From positions 1 to 9,483 of the forward strand of contig JAZSJD010000039.1 in assembly GCA_045534165.1 (NCBI GenBank): DNA of 9,483 bases. Reading direction: 5' to 3'. The notes under the pieces were generated by a model. That model did no database searches. It was given only the letters and a program-made list of their open reading frames with translations, and was not told where the DNA came from. The position numbers were made by a program, and so were the translations under genes. The first letter of the stretch is position 1, and each line of letters begins with the position of its first letter. The DNA comes from SIG575 sp045534165. GTDB taxonomy: Bacteria; Bacillota; Clostridia; Oscillospirales; Acutalibacteraceae. This document shows, in pieces, positions 1-7,052 of this stretch.

Positions 1-1
1 A

Positions 2-118
2 ACCTATGATGATGCACGCATACTCATAAGCGAATACATACACTGTTACAACATAGAGCTAATTCAAGTAAAAACAAAACTGACTCCGCTTGAAAAACGA
101 AGTCAGTATGTTGCTTAA
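2..118 (+). CDS. IS3-family transposase OrfB, C-terminal 38 residues (cut by window edge)
   Basis: This open frame starts at the window edge, ends at TAA (116-118) and encodes 38 residues. The pattern YDDARxLISEYIHCYN...IQxKTKLTPLEKRSQ is the hallmark C-terminus of IS3-family integrase-core transposases, which typically end YI.FYN.ERIQ.KTKLTP.E.R. The family member catalyses cut-and-paste or copy-out transposition through a DDE active site, which lies upstream of this window. The usual R in the YNxERIQ motif is L here (NIELIQ), a small departure. Whether the whole gene is intact cannot be judged. Confidence 0.85.
   Translation, partial: TYDDARILISEYIHCYNIELIQVKTKLTPLEKRSQYVA
68..107 (-). terminator. 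Possible minus-strand intrinsic terminator inside the transposase 3' end
   Basis: Bases 79-88 (ACTGACTCCG) pair with 98-107 (CGAAGTCAGT), giving a 10-bp stem with one mismatch and a 9-base loop. On the minus strand the stem is followed by TTTTGTTTTTA (68-78), as expected of a rho-independent terminator. It faces transcripts arriving from the leftward operon at 212-5966, for which no hairpin is visible between 180 and 211. The stem is only moderately GC-rich and lies in a conserved coding stretch, so chance is possible. Confidence 0.45.
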
Positions 119-149
119 ATTTTAATTCGACCTACCATAGGGGGCTTTT

Positions 150-179
150 TGTACTGTCCGCACAAATTGGGGCAGTTCA
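150..179. repeat. IS3-family right terminal inverted repeat
   Basis: The last 30 bases of the element run from TGTACTGTCC to GGGGCAGTTCA. Read from outside inwards the terminus is TGAACTGCCCC. This is where the IS3 transposase would bind and cut. The partner repeat lies outside the window, so the boundary rests on the CA terminus and on the distance (about 60 bases) from the transposase stop. Confidence 0.6.
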
Positions 180-211
180 ATTTTCTTGGGGTTATTTTTT
201 ATCTGATAAAC

Positions 212-1261
212 TCAGAGATCAATGTTTTCAATGATGGTTGATTCTACAGCCACACCGTCTGCATCAATAATAAATGAACGGATTTCGTAAGGTTCAATGT
301 CTACCCAGAAGCAAGCATCAAGAAGTTTTGATTTGACAACGATTTTTTCGCTGGCATTTTCCGGCTGGCGGATTCTTAAAACACCTTTATCGCTGTTTTT
401 GCAACATTTCTTTAATGTAACAAGTTCAACTGTTTCGCTTGTTGTTTCAAAAATTTCGTTTGCACAAAGTGAAACATCTTCAAGCTCTTTTGCGATGCTT
501 TCAGCTTTTTCTTCTGCTGAAGGACAGTTGCAGAGAACTTTTTTCCAGGCACAGTTAATTTCTTTGATTTTGCTTTCAGCACCATTTTTAACAACGTTGA
601 TAACATCAAGAACTTCACATCTGAGAAGGAGTTTTTCAATTTCAGTTTCTTCTGCTGAAGCTGAATAATCAACTTCTGCAATGGCATCAACATCATCGAG
701 CGTACCGTAAAATTCGTGGAAATATGTATCAAAAGTTACCATCTCATCATTTGCAGTTATTTCATCAATTGATTTGATGTTAAGCACTTTAGTTGATGTG
801 CCGAGGATACGGTTGAGATTTTTTGTGTCAAGCCAATAGAAATCGTTTTCTGTTTCAACATCTTCTTCAACATAACCGCTGATTTTTGATCTGAAAAGAA
901 TTTCATAAGCTGAAGGGCAGTTGATTTTTTTACCGTAACCTACACGGAAAACTTTACCAAAGTTTTTCATAAAGAATTTCTGAGAATAAAGAGTGTTTCT
1001 TGCCATATTTTCATCAGAAATTTTTTCTGTTGTGCTGTCACACCACCAAGCACCTAATGGCTGAAGTCTGCCAGCTTCAACAAAAGCTTTTATTTTTTCA
1101 AAAGTTTCAGCCTCGTTTTTCTTAATGAATTTATATTCGTTTGCATAAAAAGCATTAAGAATATTTTTCTCGTCTTTTTCAAGAAAAGCAATTGCTTTGG
1201 CAAAGCTTTCTGAAATATTATTTTTATCTGCTTTTAAAACAGCAAGTGTATAGTTTTTCAT
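212..1261 (-). CDS. Miniature GH38 alpha-mannosidase-like protein, predicted catalytically dead
   Basis: This 349-residue protein has no signal peptide or membrane segment. Residues about 40-160 follow the GH38 catalytic domain: FEKIKAFVEAGRLQPLGAWW matches the usual IkxLVxeGRwepvGGmW, and LYSQKFFMKNFG matches LYGqrFFkeeFG. Residues 203-262 resemble the GH38 helical region, and 294-332 (VLRIRQPE...DIEPYEIRSFII) resemble its C-terminal tail. The canonical W-x-P-D-x-F-G motif carrying the nucleophile Asp reads Y-G-K-K-I-N-C (109-115), so the nucleophile is Lys112. The His of the N-terminal HxD zinc motif and the HHD/FHD zinc motif are not found. GH38 enzymes usually have 800-1000 residues; the large beta-sandwich part is missing. 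The start ATG overlaps the upstream TAA by one base (TAATG), with AAAGGAG (1269-1275) seven bases ahead, so translation is probably coupled. It is last in the manA operon. A binding, regulatory or scaffolding role for a glycan or partner enzyme is inferred; the biochemical function is unknown. Confidence 0.7.
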   Translation of the reverse strand: MKNYTLAVLKADKNNISESFAKAIAFLEKDEKNILNAFYANEYKFIKKNEAETFEKIKAFVEAGRLQPLGAWWCDSTTEKISDENMARNTLYSQKFFMKNFGKVFRVGYGKKINCPSAYEILFRSKISGYVEEDVETENDFYWLDTKNLNRILGTSTKVLNIKSIDEITANDEMVTFDTYFHEFYGTLDDVDAIAEVDYSASAEETEIEKLLLRCEVLDVINVVKNGAESKIKEINCAWKKVLCNCPSAEEKAESIAKELEDVSLCANEIFETTSETVELVTLKKCCKNSDKGVLRIRQPENASEKIVVKSKLLDACFWVDIEPYEIRSFIIDADGVAVESTIIENIDL

Positions 1262-3039
1262 TATTCTTCTCCTTTAATAAGTCCAAAATAACGTCCGGTC
1301 CAATAAGCAAATGTGTAAACAAAACAGCTTTCAACACCATACATTCCGTGAGAATCTTCTCTGCGGTATGCCATTGGGTTTCTGTCGTATTTAGCAATGA
1401 ATCTTTCGTCCTGAGGGAGAAGTGAAGAAAGTTCTTTGGTTGTACCGCTGAATCTTGTCTGCATGGGATAGTCTTTTCTGTCTACTGTTACGCCTGATGC
1501 AAGACGGGTGGGAGGACAACGGTAGAAGAAGTTTGCTGCTCTGTCCATATCTATTTCGTCACCTGTTGCAAGGAAATAGGGGAAATCATAGCAGGGGGTA
1601 TGTTCTTTTGCGAGAGTTGTTCTCCAGCTTCTGAAACCTTTTTTCCAGTTTTCGAGAAGATTTCCATCTTTTTCAAGGTCACAAAGCTGCCAGAAAGAAA
1701 CAACTGCCAACATATGGTCACCATACATCATATCTTCTCTTAAATCGTAGTCATTTACCATACTTGCTTTATAGAATCTTTCGTGGTGTTTTGTAGCAAG
1801 TTCGTGATAACCTAATGAGTAAACGTCTTCAAGAGCTTTCTGTACCTTTTCATCTCCGTCCAGAACAAGGTCTGCTGCCTTAAGATAGAATACCATTTCA
1901 GCAGCGTTGAGTGCACCGTCTGACCAACCCATTTCAGAATTAAAGTAATCCAGATTCCATTTTGCCCATGCTGTTGGTCCGCCATGGAAATCAACCATCT
2001 GATAGCCATTGTCAATGAAATGGTAAGTGGTTGTTTTAATTGTTGTTTTGATAATTTCATCAAGCTCAGGGTCAACGGGACCTAAAATTTCGTGAGCATA
2101 TCTCATAAGAAGATACTGAAGTGTTACTTCGTCACTACTTGTATCAGCTTTATAGAGAAGACCGTCAGCAGTATATCCTAAATCAGTGTAAAGATGAGAA
2201 AGTCTTTCAGGGATAGGAACTCCACAATAAACTTTTGTGCCTACAATGTCGCTTGTTGCATCGCCAGTAGCAACAAGATAAGCGTAATCACCTTTTCTCT
2301 GGAAGAAGAAACCGTCACCGGGAAGTCTTTCATCGGGGCACATATATGTTCTTGCAAAGAAACCGTCACCTCTGCCGGGGAGATAGAAAAGAAGAAGACA
2401 AGCTTCGCAAGCTCTTGTTGCAACTGCTTTGATTCTTTGTGTTTCCGGATGGTCTTCACCAAGTTCACGTTTGAGTGTTGCATAGTGGAAAATTTCACCT
2501 ACTGCAAAAGCTGCTGTAAAGCCACCATCATTGTCACACTCATTATCAGGGAATCTTGAAGAAAGGTCACGTGGTTTTTGAAGATTTCGGTGGCTGTACA
2601 TACCGCGTCTGTCTACAATTTCCTGGCTTTCTTTAAGAAGAACATTTGCTTTTTCATCTGTTGAATATTCAACAAATTCTATATGAACAACACCTGTTTC
2701 TGTTTTTACCCATACTGAATTTCCGTCAGCAAGAAGTTTTTCAACATGGTTATCGTTAAGGTGTCTGTCGGCAGCAAAGTACATTACTTTGTCTTCAAGA
2801 CGTTCTGCATCTGCGTCGTATCTTGTAAGACCTGTTGTTGCACCGTACCATTCAGCACCATCATCAGTTTTTACAAAACAAGTGTAATCCTTTTTCTTTG
2901 AAGGAAGGGGGAGAGGGAAATCTGTAAGGTCAGGTTTTACACACTCTGCTTCAAACAAAGCTTTGGGGATTTCAGGAGAGTCAACTTCGTAAAAAGTGGG
3001 AACTCTGTTAAGATGTCTCTTTAAAATGTAGGGTTTCAT
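1261..3039 (-). CDS. Short propeller-repeat / alpha-toroid protein of unknown function (paralog of the 7053-9137 product)
   Basis: The 592-residue product has no signal peptide. Residues 59-120 hold two repeats of the two-component-regulator propeller type (EWYGATTGLTRYD at 63-75; NSVWVKTETGVVHIEF at 107-122), too few to close a propeller. Residues from about 165 to the end form a helix-rich region like a six-hairpin toroid. Motifs shared with the 694-residue paralog are DNDG (169-172), DTSSDE (299-304), TxWAxWN (356-362), DER followed by RNP (544-555), and the terminal YWxGRYFGLI (579-588). Several positions have drifted: DNDGLWT is DNDGGFT, and DTSSDEMTGH is DTSSDEVTLQ. The fold suggests a carbohydrate-active or carbohydrate-binding protein, but I know of no assigned reaction. 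It starts 36 bases after the ABC-F stop with AGAGAGGTG (3045-3053) ahead of the ATG, and is coupled to the GH38-like gene by a one-base overlap. Confidence 0.7.
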   Translation of the reverse strand: MKPYILKRHLNRVPTFYEVDSPEIPKALFEAECVKPDLTDFPLPLPSKKKDYTCFVKTDDGAEWYGATTGLTRYDADAERLEDKVMYFAADRHLNDNHVEKLLADGNSVWVKTETGVVHIEFVEYSTDEKANVLLKESQEIVDRRGMYSHRNLQKPRDLSSRFPDNECDNDGGFTAAFAVGEIFHYATLKRELGEDHPETQRIKAVATRACEACLLLFYLPGRGDGFFARTYMCPDERLPGDGFFFQRKGDYAYLVATGDATSDIVGTKVYCGVPIPERLSHLYTDLGYTADGLLYKADTSSDEVTLQYLLMRYAHEILGPVDPELDEIIKTTIKTTTYHFIDNGYQMVDFHGGPTAWAKWNLDYFNSEMGWSDGALNAAEMVFYLKAADLVLDGDEKVQKALEDVYSLGYHELATKHHERFYKASMVNDYDLREDMMYGDHMLAVVSFWQLCDLEKDGNLLENWKKGFRSWRTTLAKEHTPCYDFPYFLATGDEIDMDRAANFFYRCPPTRLASGVTVDRKDYPMQTRFSGTTKELSSLLPQDERFIAKYDRNPMAYRREDSHGMYGVESCFVYTFAYWTGRYFGLIKGEE

Positions 3040-3075
3040 TTTTACACCTCTCTAAAAAGTATTTATAAAAGTATA

Positions 3076-5016
3076 TCAAACATTGCAATTGTTTGCAATA
3101 ATTTTTTCTTCAATTTCGCTCAGTTTATGGGAGAGCTTTTCCCAGTCTTCTAAAAGAAAATCAAGATTTTCTTTCAGCTTATTCAGGTCGGTGGTCAGAG
3201 TGCTGATTTTTTCATAGTCAGAAACAATTTCAGGAAGAGAAAGTTGTTCTTCAAGAGAACTGATTTTGTTTTCGGTTTCTTCAATTTCCTCTTCACATTT
3301 TTTAATTGCAGTCTGGATTTTTCTGAATTCGCTTTTGATTTCTTTTCTCAATTTATAATCGTTCTGAACAGGTTTTTCTTTTTTTTCAGTCTGGATAAGA
3401 GATTTTTCGCTTTCAAGAGCGAGACAGTAATCATCATAGTTTCCATCAAAACTTTTGATACCGTCGTCATAAAATCTGATGATTTTTGATGAAAGTTTAT
3501 TAATGAAATATCTGTCATGAGAAACAGTCAGTACTGTTCCGCCATAAGAAAGCAGAGCATTTTCCAAAGCTTCACGGGAACGGATATCAAGGTGGTTTGT
3601 AGGTTCATCAAGAAGCAGAAGATTTGCGCCTGTAAGCATAAGTTTCAACAGAGCAATTCGTGCTTTTTCGCCACCGCTTAAATCGCCGACCTTTTTGAAA
3701 ACATCTTCACCTTTGAAAAGAAACATTGCAAGGGCACTTCTGACTGTTGTTGTGTCAAAATCTTTGTGTTCATCCCAGATTTCATCAAGTGCAGTTTTGT
3801 TGTCATCAAGACCTGCAAGGCTCTGGTCGAAGTAACCGATTTTTACATTTGTGCCGAAGGTGAAAGTGCCGGAATCAGCATTTTCTTTTCCTGTAAGAAT
3901 TTTAAGCAGAGTTGTTTTTCCGCAACCGTTAGGACCTAAAAGGAAAGTTCTGTCGCCTTTATAAAGATTGAAATTAACATTTCTGAAAAGCCTTTTTGAA
4001 TCAAAGGATTTTTGCAGATCGTTTATGAAAAGAACATCGTTGCCGCTTTTTTCTTCAGCAGTGAATTTAAAATGGAATTCTTCCAACTTCTCGTCAGGAG
4101 TTTCAAGATCTTTCAGCATACGATCAATCATTTTTTGTTTGCTTTCTGCTGTGCGGATGTTTTTTTCACGGTTGAATTGTTTTTGCTGTGCAATTATTCC
4201 TTCGATTCTGTGGACCTCTGCCATTGTGTTATCATAGTTTCTTTGAGCTGTGAGCTGGTCAATTTCTTTCTGCTTTAAAGAAACTGTATAATTACCTTTT
4301 CTTAAAGTTAATTTTTTATTTTCTATTTCAAGTGTTTTTGAAGTTACTTTATCAAGAAAATATCTGTCGTGAGAAATTATAATTGATGCACCTTTGAAAT
4401 CCTTTAAAAACTCTTCAAGCCACTCTACACTTTCAATGTCAAGATGGTTTGTAGGTTCGTCAAGGAGAAGTAAATTTGCACCGCTTAAAAGAAGCTTTGC
4501 AAGAGAAAGTTTTGATTTTTGTCCGCCACTTAAATTTTCAACGGGAATATAAAAATCATCCTCGGAAAAACCAAGACCTATAAGTGTTGCTCTTGCTCTG
4601 CTCTGATATGTAAGTCCGCCGGAAGATTGAAATTTTTCCGTAAGGAAACTCTGACGTGAAATTAATTCATCAAGGTTTTCACTGCCTTTATCAATCTTTC
4701 TGGAAAGACTTTCAATTTCGTTTTCCATTTCAATCAGGTGGCTGAAAATAGTCATCATTTCTCCGTAAAGAGAAAGGTTTGAACCACGGCAGGCGTGCTG
4801 TTGCATATAACCGATAACAGTGTTTTTGCCTGTGATTATTGTTCCTTCAAAACCATCTTCTTCACCTGTTATTATCCTGAAAAGAGTAGTTTTACCTACA
4901 CCGTTGGCGCCGATTAAGCCAACAGCTTCGTTTTCACCGATTTCGAAGTTGCCACCTGAAAAAAGAAGGCTTTCTCCGAAACTCATATTAAGATTTGATG
5001 CTGAAAGAACAGCCAT
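3076..5016 (-). CDS. ABC-F family ATPase (ribosome-associated type)
   Basis: The 646-residue protein has two ATP-binding cassettes in one chain and no membrane segment, the hallmark of ABC-F proteins. These act on ribosomes as translation factors or antibiotic-protection factors rather than as transporters. Cassette 1 has Walker A GANGVGKT (36-43), signature LSGGQ (162-166) and Walker B LLLLDEPTNHLD (182-193). Cassette 2 has GPNGCGKT (361-368), LSGGE (446-450) and LLLLDEPTNHLD (467-478). A charged helical linker (about 240-320) corresponds to the P-site tRNA-interaction region, and a Lys/Glu-rich C-terminal coiled coil (about 550-640) follows, as in the YdiF/Uup-like branch. I prefer ATG at 5016 over TTG at 5019 because GAGGG (5024-5028) sits seven bases upstream and the ATG overlaps the manA stop as TGATG. 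Nothing decides between a housekeeping and a resistance role; the linker is not unusually long, which favours housekeeping. Confidence 0.92.
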   Translation of the reverse strand: MAVLSASNLNMSFGESLLFSGGNFEIGENEAVGLIGANGVGKTTLFRIITGEEDGFEGTIITGKNTVIGYMQQHACRGSNLSLYGEMMTIFSHLIEMENEIESLSRKIDKGSENLDELISRQSFLTEKFQSSGGLTYQSRARATLIGLGFSEDDFYIPVENLSGGQKSKLSLAKLLLSGANLLLLDEPTNHLDIESVEWLEEFLKDFKGASIIISHDRYFLDKVTSKTLEIENKKLTLRKGNYTVSLKQKEIDQLTAQRNYDNTMAEVHRIEGIIAQQKQFNREKNIRTAESKQKMIDRMLKDLETPDEKLEEFHFKFTAEEKSGNDVLFINDLQKSFDSKRLFRNVNFNLYKGDRTFLLGPNGCGKTTLLKILTGKENADSGTFTFGTNVKIGYFDQSLAGLDDNKTALDEIWDEHKDFDTTTVRSALAMFLFKGEDVFKKVGDLSGGEKARIALLKLMLTGANLLLLDEPTNHLDIRSREALENALLSYGGTVLTVSHDRYFINKLSSKIIRFYDDGIKSFDGNYDDYCLALESEKSLIQTEKKEKPVQNDYKLRKEIKSEFRKIQTAIKKCEEEIEETENKISSLEEQLSLPEIVSDYEKISTLTTDLNKLKENLDFLLEDWEKLSHKLSEIEEKIIANNCNV

Positions 5017-5966
5017 CAATCAACCCTCGTTTCAAGAAGTGTCATTTCGCCTTTTACTGAAAAATCACCTGTGTTTGCAGGGATAAACACACAGTCGCCC
5101 GGTTTTAATTCAACAGAATTTTTATGGCAACTGATTGTTCCGTTACCTTCAATGCAGACAAAAGATACAAAAGATTTTTCATCTGCTGTGCCTGTGTATT
5201 CTGAGTGAGTTTTTACTTCGCAGAAATTATAGAATTCACATTCTGATAAAAGTTTTTTAGAGAAAGCATCTGTATTTGTTTCTCCTGAAAACTCAACTGT
5301 TTCCTGCTTTTTATAGTTGATAACTTTCAATGCTTTTTCAACATGAAGTTCTCTTTTCTTTCCGTCTGCACCAACACGGTCATAGTCATAAACACGGAAA
5401 GTTGTGTTTGAATTCTGCTGAACTTCCACAAGGAAAATTCCTTTGCAGATTGCGTGGAGAGTGCCGGCTTCAATGTGGTAGCATTCGCCTTTTTTTACTT
5501 TGACACGATTAACTTTATCAATGAAAGTTCCGTTGTTTACGCTTTCAATAAAATCTTCTTTTGTGATGTCAGCTTTGAAACCGTAAATAAGTTCAGCTCC
5601 TTCATCACAATCGGCAATATACCATGATTCTGTTTTGCCTTCTTCGCCAGCTTCTTTATCTGCTGTTTCGTCAGAAGGATGAACCTGGAGAGAAAGGTTG
5701 TCTTTTGCGTCAATCAATTTTGTAAGGATAGGGAATTTATCAAACTTTCTGCAGTTTTCACCCATCATTTCTTCTGTGAGAATTTCGCGAAGTTCTTTGC
5801 CTGCAAATTCACCGTTTACAACTGTGCTGGGACCATCTTTATGGCAGGAAAGAACCCATGCTTCAGCAGCGATGTCTTTGTCAGATTTAAAAGAATATTT
5901 TTTGAGCAGTCTGTCACCGCCCCAAAGGTAATCTTTGAGAACAGATTCCAATTTGAATATGTACAT
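5016..5966 (-). CDS. manA: Mannose-6-phosphate isomerase, class I (short Firmicute type)
   Basis: The enzyme interconverts mannose 6-phosphate and fructose 6-phosphate in the cytoplasm, linking mannose use or mannosyl-precursor synthesis to glycolysis. From the chosen start it has 316 residues, the usual size for the Bacillus-like short form. The cupin zinc site is intact: LSLQVHP (Gln94, His96), KTESWY (Glu113) and GTLHA (His171). The downstream NTTFRVYDYDR segment carries the conserved catalytic Arg (191). The frame is open further upstream to 6020, but ATG at 5966 is preferred because AGGAG (5975-5979) lies eight bases ahead and the protein then starts MYIFKLESVLKDYLWGG, matching family N-termini. 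It is the first gene of the leftward operon, behind the promoter at 5992-6020, and its TGA overlaps the ABC-F ATG by one base. Confidence 0.95.
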   Translation of the reverse strand: MYIFKLESVLKDYLWGGDRLLKKYSFKSDKDIAAEAWVLSCHKDGPSTVVNGEFAGKELREILTEEMMGENCRKFDKFPILTKLIDAKDNLSLQVHPSDETADKEAGEEGKTESWYIADCDEGAELIYGFKADITKEDFIESVNNGTFIDKVNRVKVKKGECYHIEAGTLHAICKGIFLVEVQQNSNTTFRVYDYDRVGADGKKRELHVEKALKVINYKKQETVEFSGETNTDAFSKKLLSECEFYNFCEVKTHSEYTGTADEKSFVSFVCIEGNGTISCHKNSVELKPGDCVFIPANTGDFSVKGEMTLLETRVD

Positions 5967-5974
5967 TTTCATCA

Positions 5975-5979
5975 CTCCT
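5975..5979 (-). promoter_or_regulatory. Ribosome binding site that fixes the manA start
   Basis: AGGAG on the minus strand is eight bases before ATG at 5966 but only two bases before the alternative ATG at 5972. The spacing selects the start giving MYIFKLES over MKMYIFK. Confidence 0.7.
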
Positions 5980-5991
5980 ATCTGAATAAAT

Positions 5992-6020
5992 ATTTTAACA
6001 TATAAGGGTGAGTTTTGCAA
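5992..6020 (-). promoter_or_regulatory. Promoter of the manA operon
   Basis: On the minus strand the -35 box is TTGCAA (6015-6020), followed by a 17-bp spacer and the -10 box TAAAAT (5992-5997). Transcription should begin near 5985, giving a leader of only about 20 bases that contains the AGGAG site. Nothing longer, such as a riboswitch, fits in this leader. Confidence 0.65.
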
Positions 6021-6048
6021 CAGAATAAAGATAATAAATACTCTTTTC

Positions 6049-6077
6049 TTGATTTTAACAAAACTATATGATAGAAT
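6049..6077 (+). promoter_or_regulatory. Promoter of the rightward hydrolase operon
   Basis: The -35 box TTGATT (6049-6054) and -10 box TAGAAT (6072-6077) are separated by exactly 17 bp. The expected start near 6084 leaves a leader of about 24 bases holding the GAGGGGAG ribosome site (6095-6102). Its -35 lies 28 bp from the -35 of the opposite manA promoter, so one regulator bound between them could affect both. I see no clear operator palindrome in that gap. Confidence 0.65.
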
Positions 6078-6107
6078 AAAATCAATAGAAAAAAGAGGGG
6101 AGTTTTC

Positions 6108-7034
6108 ATGAAAAAATCAATCAGAATTTTAAGTTTAATATTATGTTTTGTGATGTTGTTTTCTATAACATCTTTTGCTGTTGACACAGAGGAAAAACCT
6201 TTTGAAAACAGTGAATTTTTTGAATATGGCGATTACACAGTACATTACAGAAGATTTTTCCCTGAAGGGGAAACAAAAGGCAGAATAATTATGCTTCACG
6301 GTTTTGTCTGCTCAACTTTTTCATGGAACAATATGGCAAAGGAAATGCAGGAAAAAGGTTATGAATGTCTTCTTATTGACCTTCCGGGATTTGGCTACAC
6401 AACAAGAGAAGATGAAAACACAGAGTTTGTGCCTCGCGAAACACTTGTTAAAAAACTTGCAGAAACAATTGCTCCTATGAGCGAATGGATTGTTGCAGGT
6501 CACTCAATGGGTGGCGGTGTTTCAATGAATATTGCAGTTGAAAATCCTGAAATCAAAGCATTATTACTTTATTGTCCTGCACCTATAAGCCAAATGCCCA
6601 AAGCGATGGAAGGCTTTATGACAGGCAAATTAATGAGTGGACTTATGAATGTAATCACACCTGTTATTACTAAACTTACTCCTATAGTAAGACTTGCTCT
6701 GCTTATGGCAAGCATGGATTGGGAATTTACAAAAACATATGATTTGTCTGGTATCACAGAACCTATGGCACTTCCCAAAACAGGGGGAAATATTTTCAGA
6801 ACATCTTTTACTGCAACAGTAACAGATTTTGACAAGGTTGCAGAGCTTGATTGCCCCATTTTCCTTGTAAATGCCACAAAGGACCTGATTCTTACAGGTG
6901 CTATGAAAGAACAGACAGCAACACTTCTTCAGCCAGATGTTACATACGAAGTTGATACAGGACATTTCTGTATTGAAAACAGAAGCGAAGAATTAGCAGA
7001 CGTAACAGAAAAATTTCTTGTAGAAAATTTATAA
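6108..7034 (+). CDS. Secreted alpha/beta hydrolase
   Basis: The 308-residue product starts with a Sec signal peptide: KK near the start, a hydrophobic core ILSLILCFVMLFSI, and a likely cut after SFA at residue 24. There is no lipobox. The alpha/beta hydrolase fold is shown by the oxyanion-hole HGF (64-66), the nucleophile elbow GHSMGG (Ser133), an acid in NATKDLIL (Asp259) and the catalytic His in DTGHF (His286). A hydrophobic stretch at about 163-205, between the elbow and the acid, should form the cap over the active site. The family includes esterases, lipases, C-C hydrolases and dehalogenases. With Ser as nucleophile, an esterase or lipase-type activity on an extracellular substrate is most likely, but the substrate is unknown. 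The promoter is at 6049-6077. The next gene starts 18 bases downstream. Confidence 0.88.
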   Translation: MKKSIRILSLILCFVMLFSITSFAVDTEEKPFENSEFFEYGDYTVHYRRFFPEGETKGRIIMLHGFVCSTFSWNNMAKEMQEKGYECLLIDLPGFGYTTREDENTEFVPRETLVKKLAETIAPMSEWIVAGHSMGGGVSMNIAVENPEIKALLLYCPAPISQMPKAMEGFMTGKLMSGLMNVITPVITKLTPIVRLALLMASMDWEFTKTYDLSGITEPMALPKTGGNIFRTSFTATVTDFDKVAELDCPIFLVNATKDLILTGAMKEQTATLLQPDVTYEVDTGHFCIENRSEELADVTEKFLVENL

Positions 7035-7052
7035 TTGTAAGGATTTGATTTT

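Larger units (their letters stand above)
1..179 (+). mobile_element. Right end of an IS3-family insertion sequence (partial)
   Basis: The segment contains the 3' end of an IS3-type transposase gene followed by about 60 non-coding bases that finish in GGGGCAGTTCA. On the other strand this terminus reads TGAACTGCCCC, a TG...CA end as is usual for IS3-family elements. The element runs off the left edge, so its length, left inverted repeat and target duplication cannot be seen. If the terminus is at 179, a 3-4 bp target duplicate should begin at 180 (ATT or ATTT). The family call is fairly sure; the exact last base could be off by one. Confidence 0.8.

Noticed and set aside
297..668. Plus-strand open frames over the GH38-like gene (and similar ones over other genes)
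   Set aside because: They are antisense shadows with biased Ser/Phe-rich composition, no ribosome sites and no family resemblance.
3040..3075. Possible internal promoter before the 592-residue gene (TTGATA upstream of AT-rich sequence, with AAAAGTAT repeated)
   Set aside because: With a 17-bp spacer the -10 would be TTTAGA, overlapping the ribosome site and leaving no leader. The repeat is a short AT-rich coincidence.
5967..6020. Upstream extension of manA by 18 codons
   Set aside because: The added residues fall in the promoter and leader, do not resemble family N-termini, and the AGGAG site points to ATG at 5966.
5978..6187. 69-codon minus-strand open frame with a hydrophobic segment between the two operons
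   Set aside because: It covers both promoters and the start of the hydrolase gene, has no fitting ribosome site, and its hydrophobicity comes from T/A-rich promoter DNA and the antisense of the signal peptide.
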